DNA of 64,000 nt from Piscinibacter sp. (GTDB lineage Bacteria; Pseudomonadota; Gammaproteobacteria; Burkholderiales; Burkholderiaceae_C), in NCBI GenBank assembly GCA_017983795.1, contig JAGOAS010000008.1:94926-158925 (forward strand). The letters run 5' to 3'. The position numbers and the translations under genes were made by a program. This document shows, piece by piece, positions 57,813 to 64,000 of the stretch (its first letter is position 1; each line of letters opens with the position of its first letter). The notes under the pieces were generated by a model, which ran no database searches, had not been told where the DNA came from, and saw only the letters and a list, made by a program, of their open reading frames with translations.

Positions 57813-57849
57813 GGCCGCCTTACGGGTCAACCCTGACCCGCTGGCGGCC
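57813..57849 (+). promoter_or_regulatory. Strong composite hairpin between rpsG and fusA
   Basis: Outer stem GGCCGCC/GGCGGCC (57813-57819 with 57843-57849) and inner stem CGGGTCA/TGACCCG (57823-57829 with 57834-57840), loop ACCC. Fourteen base pairs with a small internal loop, 20 bases before the fusA ATG. Possibly a transcript-processing or translational-control element. Confidence 0.5.
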
Positions 57850-57869
57850 CAAGTATTTGGAGTGACACC

Positions 57870-59972
<2,103 letters not shown>

Positions 59973-59997
59973 GCAACCCACGGTCTTCGGCCTCGGT

Positions 59998-60062
59998 GCC
60001 GGGCTGCCAGTGGCCCGGCGATGCGCGGAGACCTTAAACAGTCACTGGCAGCGTTCTTTTTT
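59998..60062 (+). promoter_or_regulatory. Attenuator-like element between fusA and the second tuf
   Basis: Stem 1: GCCGGGC (59998-60004) with GCCCGGC (60013-60019), loop TGCCAGTG. Stem 2: GCTGCCAGTG (60003-60012) with CACTGGCAGC (60043-60052), followed by GTTCTTTTTTC (60053-60063). The loop of stem 1 is the 5' arm of stem 2, so the two either exclude each other or form an H-type pseudoknot. Stem 2 with the T-run looks like an intrinsic terminator 14 bases before the tuf start, suitable for tuning tuf relative to fusA. Confidence 0.6.
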
Positions 60063-60076
60063 CGGAGATTCGAGAA

Positions 60077-61267
<1,191 letters not shown>

Positions 61268-61278
61268 GGCGGCGCACC

Positions 61279-61590
61279 ATGTCCAAGCAGAAGATCCGCA
61301 TCCGCCTGAAAGCCTTCGACTACAAGCTGATCGACCAGTCGGCCCTGGAGATCGTCGACACCGCCAAGCGCACCGGCGCGATCGTCAAGGGCCCTGTGCC
61401 CCTGCCGACGCGCATGCAGCGTTTCGACATCCTGCGTTCGCCGCACGTCAACAAGACGAGCCGCGACCAGTTCGAGATCCGCACGCACCAGCGCCTGATG
61501 GACATCGTCGACCCGACCGACAAGACCGTGGACGCGCTGATGAAGCTCGACCTCCCGGCCGGCGTGGACGTCGAAATCAAGCTGCAGTAG
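61279..61590 (+). CDS. rpsJ: 30S ribosomal protein S10
   Basis: 103 residues, standard. [19 protein letters not shown] at the start and [21 protein letters not shown] in the middle. It is also NusE, a partner of NusB/NusG in antitermination. Here it follows tuf directly, joining the str and S10 operons. Confidence 0.99.
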   Translation: MSKQKIRIRLKAFDYKLIDQSALEIVDTAKRTGAIVKGPVPLPTRMQRFDILRSPHVNKTSRDQFEIRTHQRLMDIVDPTDKTVDALMKLDLPAGVDVEIKLQ

Positions 61591-61605
61591 AATCCGCGTT
61601 TCCCC

Positions 61606-61643
61606 GGCCCGGCACCGTCCTTACCCAAGAGCGGTGCCGGGCC
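61606..61643 (+). promoter_or_regulatory. Perfect 11-bp hairpin between rpsJ and rplC
   Basis: GGCCCGGCACC (61606-61616) and GGTGCCGGGCC (61633-61643) with a 16-base loop, 15 bases after the rpsJ stop. No T-run. In E. coli the L4-responsive leader lies before rpsJ; because S10 here is fused to the str operon, a control site between rpsJ and rplC is plausible but unproven. Confidence 0.45.
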
Positions 61644-61689
61644 AAACTCATCAGCCCGGCCAATCGATGTCGGGCATTGGAGCTAACAC

Positions 61690-62361
61690 ATGAGTCTGAG
61701 CAACCGTCTCGGTTTGCTGGGCCGCAAGGTGGGCATGATGCGCATCTTCACGGACGATGGCGACGCCATTCCCGTGACGGTGCTCGACGTGTCGAACAAC
61801 CGCGTCACCCAGGTCAAGACCGACGAGACCGACGGCTACACCGCCGTCCAGGTGGCCTACGGCACCCGCAAGGCCAGCCGCGTCACCAAGCCCGAAGCCG
61901 GTCACCTCGCCAAGGCGGGCGTCGAAGCCGGTGAAGTCCTCAAGGAATTCCGCGTCGCCGCCGACGTCGCCGCCGGCCTCAAGGCGGGCGCCACGATCCC
62001 GGTGACCACCTTCGCCGTGGGCCAGCTGGTCGACGTGCAGGGCACCTCGATCGGCAAGGGCTTCACGGGCACGATCAAGCGCCACAACTTCGGCTCGCAG
62101 CGCGCGTCGCACGGCAACAGCCGTTCGCACAACGTGCCGGGCTCGATCTCGATGGCGCAGGATCCGGGCCGCGTGTTCCCGGGCAAGAAGATGTCCGGCC
62201 ACCTCGGCGACGTGACCAAGACGGTGCAGAACCTCGACGTCGTGCGCGTCGACGAAGCCCGCCAGCTGCTGCTGGTGCGCGGCGCCGTTCCGGGTGCGAA
62301 GAACGGCCATGTGGTCGTGCGCCCGGCCGTGAAGGTCAAGGTCAAGAAGGGAGCCCAGTGA
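61690..62361 (+). CDS. rplC: 50S ribosomal protein L3
   Basis: 223 residues. N-terminal [17 protein letters not shown], the central [29 protein letters not shown] loop that reaches the peptidyl-transferase centre. GGAG lies nine bases before the ATG. The stop overlaps the rplD start by one base. Confidence 0.99.
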   Translation: MSLSNRLGLLGRKVGMMRIFTDDGDAIPVTVLDVSNNRVTQVKTDETDGYTAVQVAYGTRKASRVTKPEAGHLAKAGVEAGEVLKEFRVAADVAAGLKAGATIPVTTFAVGQLVDVQGTSIGKGFTGTIKRHNFGSQRASHGNSRSHNVPGSISMAQDPGRVFPGKKMSGHLGDVTKTVQNLDVVRVDEARQLLLVRGAVPGAKNGHVVVRPAVKVKVKKGAQ

Positions 62362-62981
62362 TGCAACTCGAGCTCCTGAACGAACAGGGCCAGGCCACCG
62401 CCAAGGTCGACGCGCCGGACACCGTGTTCGCGCGTGACTACAACGAGGCGCTCGTCCACCAGGTCGTCGTCGCCTACCAGGCCAACGCGCGCCAGGGCAC
62501 CCGTGCCCAGCTCGACCGCGCCGAGGTGAAGCACTCGACCAAGAAGCCGTTCCGCCAGAAGGGCACCGGCCGCGCTCGCGCCGGCATGACCTCCTCGCCG
62601 CTGTGGCGCGGGGGCGGTCGCATCTTCCCGAACTCGCCGGACGAGAACTTCACCCAGAAGGTCAACAAGAAGATGTACCGCGCCGGCATGGCCGCCATCT
62701 TCTCGCAGCTGGCCCGCGAAGGCCGCGTCGCCGTGGTCGACTCGATCGCGATCGAGGCGCCCAAGACCAAGCTGCTGGCGCAGAAGTTCAAGGCCATGGG
62801 CCTGGACTCGGTGCTGGTGATCGCCGACCAGGTCGACGACAACCTCGCGCTGGCTTCGCGCAACCTGGCCAACGTGCTGGTCGTGGAACCGCGCTACGCC
62901 GATCCGCTGTCGCTGGTCTTCTACAAGAAGGTGCTGGTGACCAAGGCGGCGATGGAGCAGCTCAAGGAGATGTTCGCATGA
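62361..62981 (+). CDS. rplD: 50S ribosomal protein L4
   Basis: 206 residues beginning [10 protein letters not shown]. The exit-tunnel loop [26 protein letters not shown] is intact. In E. coli L4 represses the S10 operon. Start ATG 62361 (the preceding GTG is in frame but out of family length). The stop overlaps rplW by four bases. Confidence 0.98.
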   Translation: MQLELLNEQGQATAKVDAPDTVFARDYNEALVHQVVVAYQANARQGTRAQLDRAEVKHSTKKPFRQKGTGRARAGMTSSPLWRGGGRIFPNSPDENFTQKVNKKMYRAGMAAIFSQLAREGRVAVVDSIAIEAPKTKLLAQKFKAMGLDSVLVIADQVDDNLALASRNLANVLVVEPRYADPLSLVFYKKVLVTKAAMEQLKEMFA

Positions 62982-63292
62982 GCGCCGTGAAATTCGACGC
63001 GGGCCGCCTGGCCCAGGTGCTGGTGGCGCCCATCGTGTCCGAGAAGGCCACGGCCGCTGCCGAGAAGAACAACCAGGTGCTGTTCAAGGTGCTGCGCGAC
63101 GCGACCAAGCCTGAGATCAAGGCGGCCGTCGAGCTGATGTTCAAGGTCGAGGTGAAGTCGGTCTCGACCGTGACGCAAAAGGGCAAGGTCAAGCGCTTCG
63201 GCCGTTCCATCGGCCGCCGCGACCACGTCAAGAAGGCGTACGTGTCGCTCAAGCCGGGCCAGGAGCTCAACTTCTCCGGGGAGGCCGCGTAA
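62978..63292 (+). CDS. rplW: 50S ribosomal protein L23
   Basis: 104 residues. Conserved [23 protein letters not shown] and [23 protein letters not shown]. It lies at the tunnel exit and docks trigger factor and SRP. Start ATG 62978 overlaps rplD; the stop overlaps the rplB start (TAATG). Confidence 0.98.
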   Translation: MSAVKFDAGRLAQVLVAPIVSEKATAAAEKNNQVLFKVLRDATKPEIKAAVELMFKVEVKSVSTVTQKGKVKRFGRSIGRRDHVKKAYVSLKPGQELNFSGEAA

Positions 63293-64000
63293 TGGCCATC
63301 GTCAAAGTCAAGCCGACCTCGCCCGGCCGCCGTGGCGTCGTCAAGGTGGTGCACGCGCACCTGCACAAGGGCGCGCCCGAAGCCTCGCTGCTCGAGCCGC
63401 AGAAGCAGAACTCCGGCCGCAACAACAACGGCCACATCACGATGCGCCACAAGGGCGGTGGTCACAAGCACCACTACCGCGTAGTCGACTTCGTGCGCAA
63501 CAAGGACGGCATCCCGGCGAAGGTCGAGCGCATCGAGTACGACCCGAACCGCACGGCGCACATCGCGTTGCTGTGCTACGCCGACGGTGAGCGCCGCTAC
63601 ATCATCGCCCCGCGCGGCCTCGAGGTCGGCGCGACGGTGCTGTCCGGCGCCGAGGCCCCGATCAAGGCCGGCAACACGCTGCCGATCCGCAACATCCCGG
63701 TGGGTTCGATCATCCACTGCATCGAGATGCTGCCCGGCAAGGGCGCGCAGATCGCGCGTTCGGCCGGCACCTCGGTGACGCTGCTGGCGCGCGAGAGCAC
63801 CTACGCGCAGCTGCGCCTGCGCTCGGGTGAAGTGCGCAAGATCCACATCGACTGCCGCGCCACCATCGGCGAGGTGTCGAACGAGGAACACAGCCTGCGC
63901 CAGTACGGCAAGGCCGGTGCGATCCGCTGGAAGGGCATCCGCCCGACCGTGCGCGGCGTCGCGATGAACCCGGTGGACCACCCGCACGGCGGCGGCGAAG
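63292..64000 (+). CDS. rplB: 50S ribosomal protein L2, 3' end cut off by window edge
   Basis: The first 236 residues of about 275. It begins [40 protein letters not shown] and [17 protein letters not shown] are present, the latter holding the conserved histidine near the peptidyl-transferase centre. The frame is open to the last base. Confidence 0.98.
   Translation, partial: MAIVKVKPTSPGRRGVVKVVHAHLHKGAPEASLLEPQKQNSGRNNNGHITMRHKGGGHKHHYRVVDFVRNKDGIPAKVERIEYDPNRTAHIALLCYADGERRYIIAPRGLEVGATVLSGAEAPIKAGNTLPIRNIPVGSIIHCIEMLPGKGAQIARSAGTSVTLLARESTYAQLRLRSGEVRKIHIDCRATIGEVSNEEHSLRQYGKAGAIRWKGIRPTVRGVAMNPVDHPHGGGE

Overview
The window is GC-rich (long third-position GC-biased genes on both strands), densely packed and chromosomal. 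The order tRNA-Tyr/Gly/Thr, tuf, tRNA-Trp, secE, nusG, rplKAJL, rpoBC, then rpsL, rpsG, fusA, a second tuf, rpsJ, rplC, rplD, rplW, rplB is typical of Betaproteobacteria. Together with the NrdJ-type reductase, the trp genes and the envelope cluster it suggests a member of the Burkholderiales, probably near Rubrivivax/Leptothrix/Comamonadaceae. I cannot name the species. I see no insertion sequence, prophage, CRISPR array or attachment site.

Layout. 1-11.2 kb: a truncated chemoreceptor, a B12-dependent ribonucleotide reductase (nrdJ), two convergent pirins, a complete chemoreceptor, a LysE-type exporter, outer-membrane phospholipase A, a DUF454 membrane protein coupled to a CDF metal exporter, and a small orphan frame behind a perfect operator-like palindrome. 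11.2-28.4 kb (all minus strand): seventeen tightly packed genes forming one probable transcription unit. Read 5' to 3' they encode ApbE (flavin transferase), a three-haem beta-propeller lipoprotein resembling hydrazine-synthase-alpha-like proteins, a small CX4CH lipoprotein, an SH3/beta-barrel protein, a second beta-barrel, a TlpA thioredoxin, DUF4266, DUF3570 (third barrel), four TPR or coiled-coil envelope proteins, a small exported protein, an ExbB/TolQ proton channel, two ExbD/TolR proteins and a TonB/AgmX-like protein. This is the most interesting part of the window: an Agl/Glt-like energised envelope machine joined to an extracytoplasmic redox module. 28.6-31.5 kb: a GntR-controlled operon with an EctD-like PhyH dioxygenase and a NAD-dependent oxidoreductase. 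31.6-36.1 kb: a PAS-GGDEF diguanylate cyclase, argG, a HAD phosphatase and a chalcone-isomerase-like exported protein.

36.1-42.2 kb: a tryptophan operon (trpE, cupin, trpG, ltaE, trpD, trpC, uracil-DNA-glycosylase-like gene) preceded by a leader peptide with a Trp-Pro-Trp run and several competing hairpins. 42.2-56.2 kb: the tRNA-tuf-tRNA-secE-nusG-rplKAJL-rpoBC block, ended by a clear bidirectional intrinsic terminator, then a lone PIN-domain gene on the other strand. 56.6-64 kb: the str operon running directly into the S10 operon from a near-consensus promoter; the window ends inside rplB. Many intercistronic gaps in the ribosomal blocks hold perfect hairpins, including an attenuator-like pseudoknot before the second tuf.

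Gene calls in the translation and tryptophan blocks are secure. Functions of the envelope cluster, the small orphan frame and the regulatory RNA elements are inferred from motifs and context only.
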